Shown: positions 45,300 through 54,377 of the stretch, piece after piece
Layout: each line of letters begins with the position of its first letter
Position numbering within the stretch: position 1 is the first letter of the stretch
From: Nostoc indistinguendum CM1-VF10
GTDB taxonomy: Bacteria > Cyanobacteriota > Cyanobacteriia > Cyanobacteriales > Nostocaceae
Reading direction: 5' to 3'
Assembly (NCBI GenBank): GCA_019359215.1
Contig: JAHHHS010000007.1
Span: forward strand, 97,298-161,297
DNA: 64,000 nucleotides
Notes under the pieces: model-generated
Database searches by the model: none
Told to the model about the DNA's origin: nothing
What the model saw: only the letters and a program-made list of their open reading frames with translations
Position numbers and translations under genes: made by a program

Positions 45300-46184
45300 C
45301 TATCGGTAATAGAAATTAAAGTTACTCAATGTCGCAAGTCTTAAACACAACGACCGATAGTAATAGCCGATAAATTTATTTAGTTTACGTGCCAGCTTTT
45401 GAAAAATTGAATTTTGGCGGTACTCAATGGCTTCATGCTGTTGAAAATATATTAGCGTTGTATCTGGATTCGCTTGTCCCTTTTTGATTTTCTGGTGTTC
45501 TACCCAATCTTTGAAATAGACAATACCGTCCATAGCATCCCATCGAACTGGTAATCCAGCCTTAGCAGCAGCTAATCCTATTGCATAACCCTCAGCATTA
45601 TAAAAACCATTTAACTCACAGTAAAGTGCAATATTTTCCCAGTGCTTGATAAATTCTATTTCCCGTCCATCTTGCCTTGTCACTACAAATAACATTTCCA
45701 TCACAAACTGGATATTAGTATCTTCTAAATCCAGGTTTAGCTTTTGTGCTAGCTTGCTGAGAATGGTCAAATTTCTAGCTCTATTTGCCTTGTAAGCATC
45801 ATTTACGGAATTAATATATGCGTGATTATGTTTGATAATACTGGTACAACTTTTTGCTGTTATGCCAGGAAGCCATTTCATCTCTGGTTGTAACTTATCT
45901 AATATTCTGATATCTGCATCGACAAATATACAAGTATTAAACAGTGATATTGCTTCGGCAATTACAAACCTTTTATCGTGATAACAACTAATACTCTGTT
46001 GTTCATGTTTAAATGCTAGAACATTAGAGTATTTTTTAAATTCTTGTGGTTTATCTGTTAGTACAATTAAGTATATTTCCGGCGAATGTTTTTCAATATC
46101 TTGAGCTAATAGTAAAGCATGAGAGCGATATCTTTCACCCAAAGCTAAAGTACAAAAACAAGTGTCTGGTTTTTCCTGTTTCAT
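45300..46184 (-). CDS. GT-A-like glycosyltransferase on the opposite strand
   Basis: A 294-residue protein. It begins KPDTCFCTLALGERYRSHAL and has FNTCIFVDADIRILDKLQPE with a D-A-D metal-binding motif near residue 90, then FVMEMLFVVTRQDGREIEF. The GT-A fold is supported by the strand-DxD pattern. Length and order resemble GT8-like transferases, but no subfamily was recognised. It lies convergent with the cluster on the other strand and has very low GC content, which may mean separate acquisition. ATG at 46184. Confidence 0.68.
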   Translation of the reverse strand: MKQEKPDTCFCTLALGERYRSHALLLAQDIEKHSPEIYLIVLTDKPQEFKKYSNVLAFKHEQQSISCYHDKRFVIAEAISLFNTCIFVDADIRILDKLQPEMKWLPGITAKSCTSIIKHNHAYINSVNDAYKANRARNLTILSKLAQKLNLDLEDTNIQFVMEMLFVVTRQDGREIEFIKHWENIALYCELNGFYNAEGYAIGLAAAKAGLPVRWDAMDGIVYFKDWVEHQKIKKGQANPDTTLIYFQQHEAIEYRQNSIFQKLARKLNKFIGYYYRSLCLRLATLSNFNFYYR

Positions 46185-46600
46185 AATATTTTATTATTAA
46201 ATAAAATTCGACTGATAATTAATATCAAAAATAGTCTCGAGACAGCAGAATTTACAGCCTATCGCGATTTCAATTAAATACTATATTTACATATATAATG
46301 TGGATGCTGACTACTGTAATAGTACTTATTTTATCCGATTACTAAATCCCATCCAAGCCCTAACAGATGTAAAGACGCGATTAATTGCATCTTGACAAAG
46401 CCTTGACATATCATACCCAAAATATAAATGCTCACCCCCAATGGTAAACATTTAGGTTGATTTGTATATTAGTGAAGTGTTCTATATCTGAATACAATTC
46501 AGTTAACAAGAACTTACAGCTATTTTCAGGTATTTAGACCATGACTGAGACGCAAAGTAGCGCAATTAGTTGGAAAGCACTGTAATCATATTGTTTTAAA
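46185..46600. other. AT-rich spacer without a visible gene
   Basis: About 415 bases of very AT-rich DNA. Divergent or tail promoter elements may be present, but no coding frame, tRNA or convincing terminator was seen. Confidence 0.5.
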
Positions 46601-46975
46601 TTATGGCATAGAATCTAAATCTAAAGATTGCATACCTTCGCGTTCTATAAAGGTCATCATACTTCCCAGCTGCAACCAAACTAGCAAACAAGTAAACAGA
46701 CTAATTGGTAAACCGACTCCTAAAGCTAAGGAGTTGGGAAGGCCAAATATTGCTAAACCTGAAGACAGAAATAGACAAGTACCGCCAGTTATGCCGATAA
46801 ATGGAACAAATAATTGTTTTAGTGGAGAACGGGGTTTAGTATTTTCTGTACGCTCGCTTGGCCATTGCTGCATAATTACTTTCAACGTGCCAGATAATGC
46901 TAAACCAGATGTTAATGCTGTTAAAAAGCCAACAAGTAACAGAAAATAAGGCGGTTGCAGTGGAAAATAATACAT
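46601..46975 (-). CDS. Small membrane protein of unknown function
   Basis: A 124-residue protein with about three to four hydrophobic helices (YFLLLVGFLTALTSGLALSG, LFVPFIGITGGTCLFLSSGL, LALGVGLPISLFTCLLVWLQ) and an acidic C-terminus. No family recognised. It lies 27 bases downstream of the AarF gene on the same strand and is probably cotranscribed with it. ATG at 46975 with an AGGAGTTTTC site upstream. Confidence 0.7.
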   Translation of the reverse strand: MYYFPLQPPYFLLLVGFLTALTSGLALSGTLKVIMQQWPSERTENTKPRSPLKQLFVPFIGITGGTCLFLSSGLAIFGLPNSLALGVGLPISLFTCLLVWLQLGSMMTFIEREGMQSLDLDSMP

Positions 46976-47002
46976 GAAAACTCCTGATTTATATTAAAAA
47001 TT

Positions 47003-48787
47003 TTACTTCTTGTTTGTTGGCTGGTTCCCAGCAAAAGGCTCAAGGAATGTAGCGTTTGGGAGGATGGCAGATGCGCCTTGTCTGGATAAGTCTGTTAAAA
47101 TGCCGATCGCTACATTTAATAAACGATCCGGTTTTATGTCATCTTTAACCAGATTCCACAAGCGTTGGACATCTTCAGTGTGGAGGCGGTCATCTTCGGT
47201 GAGAGCAAGCACTAACTGCCGCCGCAGAAACTTGCCTTCTTCCGAGATTAAATATTGGAACCCCATCTGGGCTGTGGGCAATACATCAAAGTTGTTATCA
47301 GTCCGAGCGATCGCAATTAAATTTTCTAACCGCTGCCACTGAAATTTACCATCTTTGAATAACACATTCAATAATCGTCGCCGTAATGCAGGCGATTCCC
47401 CTGTTAGCAACCGCCGTGCTATATAGGGATAACCCACTTCAATAATTTTGAAATCTGGGTTGAGGCTAAGGGCAATACCTTCTTGAGTCACCAAGGAACG
47501 AATAATCAAAGCAAACTTTGCCGGAACTCGGAAAGGATACTCGTACATCAGTTCCGAGAATTCATCGGTAATAGTTTTGAAGTTAAAATCTTTGACATTT
47601 TTGCCAATAGCATTTCCTAGCACCGCTTCCAATGCTGGCACAATCGGACAAATATTCGTGTCTGGAGTCAGAAATCCTAATTTTACAAAATCCTCGGCTA
47701 AGTCGGTGTAGTCTTTATTCACCAAATGCACCAGTGCATCCACCAGTGTTTCTTTGGTCGTTTCCTCCAACTGATCCATCATGCCGAAGTCAATATAAGC
47801 CATCCGACCATCGGGTACAGCAAACAAATTGCCGGGATGAGGGTCAGCATGAAAGAAGCCGTATTCTAAAAGCTGTTGCAATCCTGAAGTAACCCCAATT
47901 TGGATAATAGCTTCTGGATCTAAACCTGCTTCGCGGATACGTTTAGTATCTGTCAATTTGAAGCCGTCAATCCATTCCAGGGTTAAAACGTGGGTATTAG
48001 TATAACGCCAGTAAATTCCTGGAACTTTAACTTGGGGGTCGTTGCGGAAGTTGCTAGCAAATTTTTCGGCGTTGCGACCTTCATTTATATAATCGATTTC
48101 TTCAAATAGCTTCGTGCCAAACTCGTCCACGATTAAAGTTAGGTCGTGACCGAGATTGAGAGGTAACCAGGGAGCTACCCAACTCGCCCCCCAGCGCAAT
48201 AAATAGAGGTCGCGGGTGAGAGTCGGGCGTAAGTTGGGGCGTTGCACCTTCACTGCGACTTCTTCGCCACTAATTAGACGACCACGGTATACTTGACCCA
48301 AGCTAGCTGCTGCTACTGGGCTAGGCGACAGTTCGCTAAAACATTCGTGAATTGGACGGTCTAGTTCAGCTTCGATAATTTGGTAAGCGATCGCATTATC
48401 GAAAGGTGGTAACTGGTCTTGTAACTTGATCAGTTCTTCTAAAAAGTCTTTGCGTATCAGGTCAGGTCTGGTGGAGAGGGCTTGACCAACTTTAATAAAG
48501 GTCGGGCCGAGGCGGGTGAGCAGTTCTCGCAACTGGATAGCTCGTTTACCCTTGTTCTGCTCAACTTTATCTTGCCATTCGTCCCACTTGAGACTGAGTA
48601 TAAATCCCGCAAAAGAGAAGATAATTCTCAGGAGTCGCCCCCAGGCTAGCCAGGGACGGTAACTATAGTAGCGAGCGATCGCCTCTGGATTATAGAGTTT
48701 TAGCAGAGCAGGTTGATACTGACCCACGCCTTTTTTTGCCTCTTCAACTGAAAAATTTACAATGATTGTTTTTCTCCTAACCCACAA
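47003..48787 (-). CDS. ABC1/AarF (UbiB-like) atypical kinase
   Basis: A membrane-linked atypical kinase/ATPase; cyanobacterial and plastid relatives act in prenylquinone and lipid metabolism. Present are the KxGQ motif FIKVGQALSTRPDLI near residue 95, the alanine-rich loop SPVAAASLGQVYRGR, the lysine in EEVAVKVQRP, and HADPHPGNLF with YIDFGMMDQL for catalysis. The start is uncertain. The only classical initiation codon in frame is the TTG at 48787, but AGGAG lies inside the frame and is well spaced for ATC or ATT codons 7-10 bases further on. The C-terminal 150 residues are not kinase-like. Confidence 0.88.
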   Translation of the reverse strand: MWVRRKTIIVNFSVEEAKKGVGQYQPALLKLYNPEAIARYYSYRPWLAWGRLLRIIFSFAGFILSLKWDEWQDKVEQNKGKRAIQLRELLTRLGPTFIKVGQALSTRPDLIRKDFLEELIKLQDQLPPFDNAIAYQIIEAELDRPIHECFSELSPSPVAAASLGQVYRGRLISGEEVAVKVQRPNLRPTLTRDLYLLRWGASWVAPWLPLNLGHDLTLIVDEFGTKLFEEIDYINEGRNAEKFASNFRNDPQVKVPGIYWRYTNTHVLTLEWIDGFKLTDTKRIREAGLDPEAIIQIGVTSGLQQLLEYGFFHADPHPGNLFAVPDGRMAYIDFGMMDQLEETTKETLVDALVHLVNKDYTDLAEDFVKLGFLTPDTNICPIVPALEAVLGNAIGKNVKDFNFKTITDEFSELMYEYPFRVPAKFALIIRSLVTQEGIALSLNPDFKIIEVGYPYIARRLLTGESPALRRRLLNVLFKDGKFQWQRLENLIAIARTDNNFDVLPTAQMGFQYLISEEGKFLRRQLVLALTEDDRLHTEDVQRLWNLVKDDIKPDRLLNVAIGILTDLSRQGASAILPNATFLEPFAGNQPTNKK

Positions 48788-49578
48788 GTTAGTTGCAAGT
48801 TCAGGATAGCGGTAGTCTTTTATCTAAAACAACTAGAACTCTTACCCTTTTGGGATACTGTTCGCGGTGGTTTTAGCATTTGTTACTGCCTAAGATTTGT
48901 TTATCTTTTTCTTAATTATACTTTATAAAACTACAACTAATTATCAAGCTTTCAGAGGATTTTATCTTTTCTTAACTATTATTTATAAAGATATAAATAT
49001 CTACCTGTGTCTGATTATGCAAATTTAAATAAACTGGGATCAAAAGTAACTTTATTTACTAACAGTTATATGGAGTATTAGTACTATTACTGTCTTGGAT
49101 TTAATCTTCGTTACCATTCCCGCGTCGGAATAAATTTCAAGGCTAATAGCTCAAGTCTTCTCATAAGGACTAAATACAAAATTTTCAGCTATGTAGAAGG
49201 CTATCTTATAGCGGTTCTCAGTCGAGTAGGTATAGAACCAGAACCCCACCCCCAAGCTCCTCTAAGAGTAAGCGAGGAGCTTGCTCTGATGTACCTCATT
49301 TGATTAGGAAAAACTATATAAACGGAAAATTTCAGTCCACTTGAGTAGTCAAAAATCAAAAGTCAAAAAGCTTGTGTTATCAGCTTTTCCCTGATTGTGA
49401 ATGGTATCTCAATTGACGCCGTGCTGTACTAGTACTAAAATTAGTATAGTTAGGTCGAAGAATTAACCTCCGACTCCTAATAGAATTATTATTTATAAAT
49501 ACTATAAATTTGGTAATAGGTAGTGATTTTGCCACACTTACCAATTACCAATTAGCTACTTTTAACCATCGTGCAATG
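48788..49578. other. Spacer with degraded mobile-element pieces
   Basis: About 790 bases. At about 49209 a family 2 end (TATAGCGGTTCTCA) is followed by unrelated sequence. At about 49340-49432 lies a diverged copy of the family 1 element, ending GACGCCGTGCTGTACTAG; its left end has lost the CTAGTAC terminus. No gene is seen. Confidence 0.6.
49340..49432. mobile_element. MITE-like element family 1, degraded copy 4
   Basis: Keeps the AAAAATCAAAAGTCAAAA tract and the right terminus GCCGTGCTGTACTAG, but the left terminus and the middle (GCTTTTCCCTGATTGTGAATGG) have diverged. It probably represents an older insertion. Confidence 0.6.
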
Positions 49579-52242
49579 CTATTTAGATTTTGCCTCCAAG
49601 TTTTCTAAACGGCTTCTTAATTCCTGATTTTGTTGTTTGAGTTGGTCGAAATCCTCACGCAATTGACGCAGGGTTTTTTCTGAACCAATGTTCTTTTGCA
49701 CTTTGGAAATTTCTTCTTCAGCATAGCGACGTACACGCCCATCGGCTGTTTGTTCAGCTAGCGATCGCAAAATCCCGACTGCTTTGGGTGTTTCCATTTG
49801 TCCTAATGCTGCTGCTACCGCCACTTGGGTTAAAAAGAAGGTTTCTTTAGCTAGTTCTGTTAATTGTTCTAAAATTCGTTCCAAATTAACCGGACTTTGA
49901 CCTACAGAAATCTTTCCTAAAGCGCGAATTGTGGCTAAACGTAGAGGTTGTGGTACACCGAGTTTGGTGTATTCGAGCAAGAGATTTAAAGCTGCTTCCG
50001 AGGTTTTGAATTCAGCTAAACCAGCAATTGCACCACTCCGCACTACTTCATTCCAACCTGCCTTGTCTTCTAAAACGCCTTTTAGCAGCTTTAATACCTT
50101 GTCTTCCTTGGGTTTTTCTTTCAAGTTAGTAGATGCGTACGCGAAACCCGTCGCAGACATCGCCCCGATTACACGAGAGGCTGTTGCTTCCACGTAATAA
50201 CTAGGATCACCTTTTTGCACTATCCCTCTTACAACTTTATAGCTTTCAGCAGTTTTAATTTGAGCAAGTGCTTCCACTACAGATCGTCGTACGTAAGCAT
50301 TTTTATCTTTTAACCCAAGAACTAAGCCATCAAAGGTTTGGTCTAAATTAATTTTGGCTAGTTGTTTCGCCACTTCCACACGCACGCCCCACAATGGGTC
50401 ATTTTTGAGCGCCGCAGATAGTGCAATGGTAGCTTCTAACCCGCCTTTTTTCGTCAAAGCTTCTGCTGCATAGATGCGCGAAATTGGGTCGGGGTCAGAT
50501 TCTAATTGTGCTTTTAACTCTGGTATTGGATACTCTAAAGCTACTGTTTTCAGGTAATTATTCTCAACATCAAAGCTGATAAATTGGGGCTTATTTTCTA
50601 AGGGAAAGTAGAAGCTTTGTTCTCGTTCATTTACGCGCACTACAAAAGTTTTGAGTTGTGAGTTAGGAGTGATGAGTTGAGAATTATTTTTAACTCCTAA
50701 ATTCTCACTTCTGACTTCTGCTTGTTGCCTATAGCCAAAGCCAATAGGTATTTTTAAATCAAACAAATCCTTACTGCCATTTTTACCTTCAGCAGCTTGG
50801 GTTTGAGTTACCGTAATTTTTGCCAAATTAGCATCACCATCCCAAGAGTAAGCTACTTTAAAATCAGGATGGCCACCACGATAAACGTATTGGTCAAAGA
50901 GGAACAAAAGATTACGTCCGGTAGCCTTTTCAATCGCCCTGAGTAAATCTATTGTTTCTACGGTTTTGTGGGCATTATCTTGAACAAATGTTTGGATAGT
51001 CTGCCAAAACAATTCATCTCCTAATTGGGCGCGAATCATGTGATAAACACAAGACCCTTTTTCGTAGATGTGGCGATCGTAAAGTTCAATGGCTTCGCGG
51101 TAGATATGCGTTACCATTGGACGACGATAGCGGCTGCTATCTTCACTAATGTAACGACGAGCTTCTAATAAACGATAGTAAGCTGCTTCTTCTAGACTAT
51201 ATTCCTGTTCTGTCCACATCACCTCAGAATAGGAAGCCATCCCTTCCTTAATCCAAGCATGAGACCAATGCTTAATTATCACCAAATCACCAAACCACTG
51301 GTGCGCGAGTTCGTGGACGACTAAACTTTCTGTATTGCGGTTATCTAAAGCAGCGCGTTCATCCAGCAAGCATCTATCTGTTAACAGGGTTGTGGAGGTA
51401 TTTTCCATCCCACCAAAGATGAAGTCATCGACGCAAACCTGAGCGTATTTTGGGAAAGGATATGGATAACCATACTTTTGACTCAAAAATTCGATCATGC
51501 GGGGAGTTTTGCCCATGCTGCGTTTAGCATCTTCTTCCCGCCCCTTTTCTACGTAGTAGGTAACTGGTTTCCCCTTCCATTCATCCCGAATTTCGGCAAA
51601 GTCACCTACAGCCAAAGTCATTAAGTAGGTAGGATGAACTTGTTGCTGTGACCAATGGTAGATTTTGTAATCTCCATCTTCTGTAGTATCAATCAGTTCG
51701 CCGTTGGAAATTGCCACCAGAGGGTTGGGAACACGAACGCGAATTTCTGAAGTAGACAGTTGTCCTGGATAGTCAAAGCAGGGGAACCAAAAGCGAGAGT
51801 CTTCGTCTTCTCCCTGAGTCCAAACTTGAGTAGGCTTGTTTGGGTAGTGCTTGTCTGGTTGAATAAAGTAAATACCGCGTTGTGGTTTTGCCACCGAGTA
51901 GGCGATCGCAATCAGCAAGCGTTTACCAATCTGGGTCGCCTCAGAAAGCTGGATGGAAAGCTGTTCCCCGTCGTAGTCAAAATTTTGTGGCACCTCGTCC
52001 ACCTGCACAGACTCGATATTCAGGTTGACAGCATCCAAAGTCAAACGGTCAATGCCATTACGGATTGGTAAGAGGCGAATGCTACAAGTGCCCTGATAGC
52101 AAAGCTTTGGAATATCTAAGCTGAGATCGAGAAAAATATGCTCCACTTGTCCGGGGCGATCGGGGTTGTAGTGTGGTCTTGCTCCCGGTAACTCAAAAGG
52201 TTTGTGTCCGTTATTATCTGTATCAAAATAAGACTTCGACAT
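49579..52242 (-). CDS. M1-family aminopeptidase with C-terminal HEAT-like repeats
   Basis: An 887-residue zinc metallopeptidase related to aminopeptidase N. The exopeptidase loop is FGGMENTSTTLL and the zinc site is VVHELAHQWFGDLV with the third ligand glutamate in WIKEGMASYSEVMW. The C-terminal 300 residues form HEAT/PBS-lyase-like alpha-helical repeats (LKNDPLWGVRVEVAKQLAKI, LKDKNAYVRRSVVEALAQI) and end in a short coiled coil. Residues 514-532 are encoded by short tandem repeat DNA (50651-50715) of the kind normally found between genes. ATG at 52242. No partner genes adjacent. Confidence 0.9.
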   Translation of the reverse strand: MSKSYFDTDNNGHKPFELPGARPHYNPDRPGQVEHIFLDLSLDIPKLCYQGTCSIRLLPIRNGIDRLTLDAVNLNIESVQVDEVPQNFDYDGEQLSIQLSEATQIGKRLLIAIAYSVAKPQRGIYFIQPDKHYPNKPTQVWTQGEDEDSRFWFPCFDYPGQLSTSEIRVRVPNPLVAISNGELIDTTEDGDYKIYHWSQQQVHPTYLMTLAVGDFAEIRDEWKGKPVTYYVEKGREEDAKRSMGKTPRMIEFLSQKYGYPYPFPKYAQVCVDDFIFGGMENTSTTLLTDRCLLDERAALDNRNTESLVVHELAHQWFGDLVIIKHWSHAWIKEGMASYSEVMWTEQEYSLEEAAYYRLLEARRYISEDSSRYRRPMVTHIYREAIELYDRHIYEKGSCVYHMIRAQLGDELFWQTIQTFVQDNAHKTVETIDLLRAIEKATGRNLLFLFDQYVYRGGHPDFKVAYSWDGDANLAKITVTQTQAAEGKNGSKDLFDLKIPIGFGYRQQAEVRSENLGVKNNSQLITPNSQLKTFVVRVNEREQSFYFPLENKPQFISFDVENNYLKTVALEYPIPELKAQLESDPDPISRIYAAEALTKKGGLEATIALSAALKNDPLWGVRVEVAKQLAKINLDQTFDGLVLGLKDKNAYVRRSVVEALAQIKTAESYKVVRGIVQKGDPSYYVEATASRVIGAMSATGFAYASTNLKEKPKEDKVLKLLKGVLEDKAGWNEVVRSGAIAGLAEFKTSEAALNLLLEYTKLGVPQPLRLATIRALGKISVGQSPVNLERILEQLTELAKETFFLTQVAVAAALGQMETPKAVGILRSLAEQTADGRVRRYAEEEISKVQKNIGSEKTLRQLREDFDQLKQQNQELRSRLENLEAKSK
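50651..50715. repeat. Intergenic-type short repeats inserted in the M1 peptidase gene
   Basis: TGAGTTGTGAGTTAGGAGTG and TTTTTAACTCCTAAATTCTC are the same AACTCCTAA/TTAGGAG units that fill spacers at 460-517 and 12565-12670. Here they are read in frame and add about 20 residues (LGVKNNSQLITPNSQL) without breaking the gene. Confidence 0.75.
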
Positions 52243-52797
52243 TGATCCTTACTGACCTTGTAATCCTGAAAAGTCTGGCTTGGCTGGATGTAATTAAGTA
52301 AAATAGCGGTGTCTAAATGTATTTCCCACAACAGGGCATTATGGAGGTGAGAACTCCTCTTTGGGATTGGGGGATTGAAATTAATCTCACCCGAATTTCC
52401 AAAGGTCGGCTGCCGATCCTTGGATTTTTTTCCATATCCCTCCCGCATCTACTTTTCTTGATGTTTTGCACTTTTTTGTCATCGAGTCAAGAATCTCTTG
52501 CACCTCGATAGATTCTGATTAAGTACAAATACTCCTAATTGTTCTTATAACTTTAGGATAGCTTGCCTCTGTTGAGCAGGCTATTTTGTTTGAAACGAAC
52601 AGCATATCATTTGCGGATTCGCTCTTCATTCTCTTGAAGTCATTTTTAGAGTAATTATTTTAGACTTCTAGCTTATAGGACTACTAATTTTATCAGTAAA
52701 TACCGATCAATGAGCGGAAATTATTAATAAATCCGAAAACTCTACAATGACACTTGTATAAATCTCGGTGACAATCTGAGCAAAAGAGGATAATAAA
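52243..52797. other. 555-base spacer upstream of the DUF3352 gene
   Basis: No convincing gene. A 64-codon plus-strand frame at 52317-52511 and a minus-strand frame overlapping the peptidase start have poor ribosome sites and unlikely composition. AGCTTGC (52559-52565) pairs with GCAGGCT (52578-52584, one wobble) and is followed by ATTTTGTTT, so a terminator of a small plus-strand transcript is possible. Confidence 0.4.
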
Positions 52798-54075
52798 ATG
52801 CCCGAAAGTAAATCAAAGTTTTTGATTCCTGCTGTTGGTGCTGCTGTAGTTGTAGCAGGAAGTATAGCGGCTTATATGTACTTTAAAAGCCCATCAGGAG
52901 CTAGCTCAAACGCTCTAGGTAGTGCGAAATTAGTGCCTTCAACAGCATTGATGGCAACTTACATTACTACTGATTCTCAAGCCTGGGCCAAGTTACAGCA
53001 GTTTGGTACTCCAGAGGCACAAAAGGTAATAGCAAAAAGTCTGGAAAATTTCAATAAGCAAATGTTCCGTGACAGTAACGTTTCTTATGAAAAAGACATA
53101 AAACCTTGGGCTGGTAGTGTAATGATTGCTGTACTGCCACCAAATCCTGTGAAACAGGCGCAGTTAAAAGTGCCTTCTAGGGTAACTAATGTACCAACAA
53201 ATTTACAGCAGGAATCAAATATCCTGATGGTGGTGGCTGGTGTTGGTGTTGATGATGCGGGAGTGCGGGTAAAAGCGATCGCCAATTTAGATCCGCAACT
53301 GAATAAATTCCAGTATCAATCAAGTTCTGGGAATATAGTCGGGCAATTTCCCACTGATACCTTTGCTCTGGTTAGCGGAAACGGCATCAGCCGTGGCTGG
53401 GAGACGTTAGTAGAAGAGTCAAAAAATTATCCAGAAATCAAGCAAGCTCTTGAACAGGTGCGAGGGCAACTGAAATTTGTCAATATTGACCTGGATAAGG
53501 ATATTTTTGGCTGGATGAATGGAGAATTCGCTTTTGGTGCGGTTCCATCTAATCAAGGCGTGTTAGCAAATGTTGGTTTTGGAGGTGCTTTAGTATTTGA
53601 TACTAGCGATCGCAAAACTGCCGAAGCCACCTTAACAAAATTGGATACCCTGGCCAAAACCCAACAAATCAACGTCGCCAATAGAAATATCGCTGGTAAA
53701 GACGTAACGGAATGGCAAATCCCCAGACAGGGAGCTTTATTGGCGCATGGTTGGCTGGATCAAGACACTGTATTTGTGGCTCTTGGTGGGCCAGTTGCTG
53801 ACGCAATCAGCGATCGCAAAAATCAATCTCTCAATAATAGCGACGCTTTCAAAGCCGTTACTGGTTCTTTGCACAAGCCCAACGGCGGCTATTTTTACCT
53901 AGATATGGATAAAACTAAAACTGTGCCCTTGATCAATAGTTTTATCTCATCTGACCCTAATACCATCACCATACTGAGTTCCATTCGTGGTCTTGCTTTT
54001 ACCGCTAATAGCCCCAATAAATCTACCAGTGAATTAGAAATGTTGTTAGCTCTTAAGCCGAATACTGCAAAATAA
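52798..54075 (+). CDS. DUF3352 domain protein
   Basis: A 425-residue protein typical of cyanobacteria. One N-terminal hydrophobic helix (FLIPAVGAAVVVAGSIAAYM) could anchor it in a membrane or act as a signal. DUF3352 hallmarks include LVPSTALMATYITTDSQAWA, IKPWAGSVMIAVLPP and FGWMNGEFAFGAVP. Function not established. An AGAGGATAATAAA site precedes the ATG at 52798. It stands alone; a dispersed repeat follows. Confidence 0.88.
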   Translation: MPESKSKFLIPAVGAAVVVAGSIAAYMYFKSPSGASSNALGSAKLVPSTALMATYITTDSQAWAKLQQFGTPEAQKVIAKSLENFNKQMFRDSNVSYEKDIKPWAGSVMIAVLPPNPVKQAQLKVPSRVTNVPTNLQQESNILMVVAGVGVDDAGVRVKAIANLDPQLNKFQYQSSSGNIVGQFPTDTFALVSGNGISRGWETLVEESKNYPEIKQALEQVRGQLKFVNIDLDKDIFGWMNGEFAFGAVPSNQGVLANVGFGGALVFDTSDRKTAEATLTKLDTLAKTQQINVANRNIAGKDVTEWQIPRQGALLAHGWLDQDTVFVALGGPVADAISDRKNQSLNNSDAFKAVTGSLHKPNGGYFYLDMDKTKTVPLINSFISSDPNTITILSSIRGLAFTANSPNKSTSELEMLLALKPNTAK

Positions 54076-54185
54076 GCAATGGGGAATTGGCAAGAGGATG
54101 CGGAGATAGTGAGACGCGGTAACGCGGGGAGGAAATTTTCTCCATCTCTGATAGATTAACTATCGAACTCTTGCTAATCTTCAAT

Positions 54186-54290
54186 AAATAAGCTGATGCG
54201 CGCCTAAATTGTATAAACACTCTTTACGGTCGTTAACTGTTAACTGTTAACTGTTATCAGTCATCAGTCATCAATCATCAGCCTTCATGT
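54186..54290. repeat. Dispersed repeat family 3, copy B (inverted relative to copy A)
   Basis: Core AAGCTGATGCGCGCCTAAAT, GTATAAACACTCTTTACGG and TCGTTAACTG (54189-54239), then TTAACTG and TCAGTCATCA units. It is the reverse complement of the arrangement at 15490-15595. It is intergenic, between the DUF3352 gene and the methyltransferase gene. Confidence 0.75.
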
Positions 54291-54377
54291 AAATGTTCAA
54301 GTTAAATGCGTAACAGGTAGACTGCTGTCTAGCAAGTATGTCATAAGTAAAAAAGGCTGTTGAATGCAAATTAATTT

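Noticed and set aside
52116..52511. Frames of 64 and 110 codons around the start of the M1 peptidase gene
   Set aside because: The minus-strand frame overlaps the peptidase gene in another phase and the plus-strand one has poor initiation signals. A small transcript there remains possible but was not called as coding.
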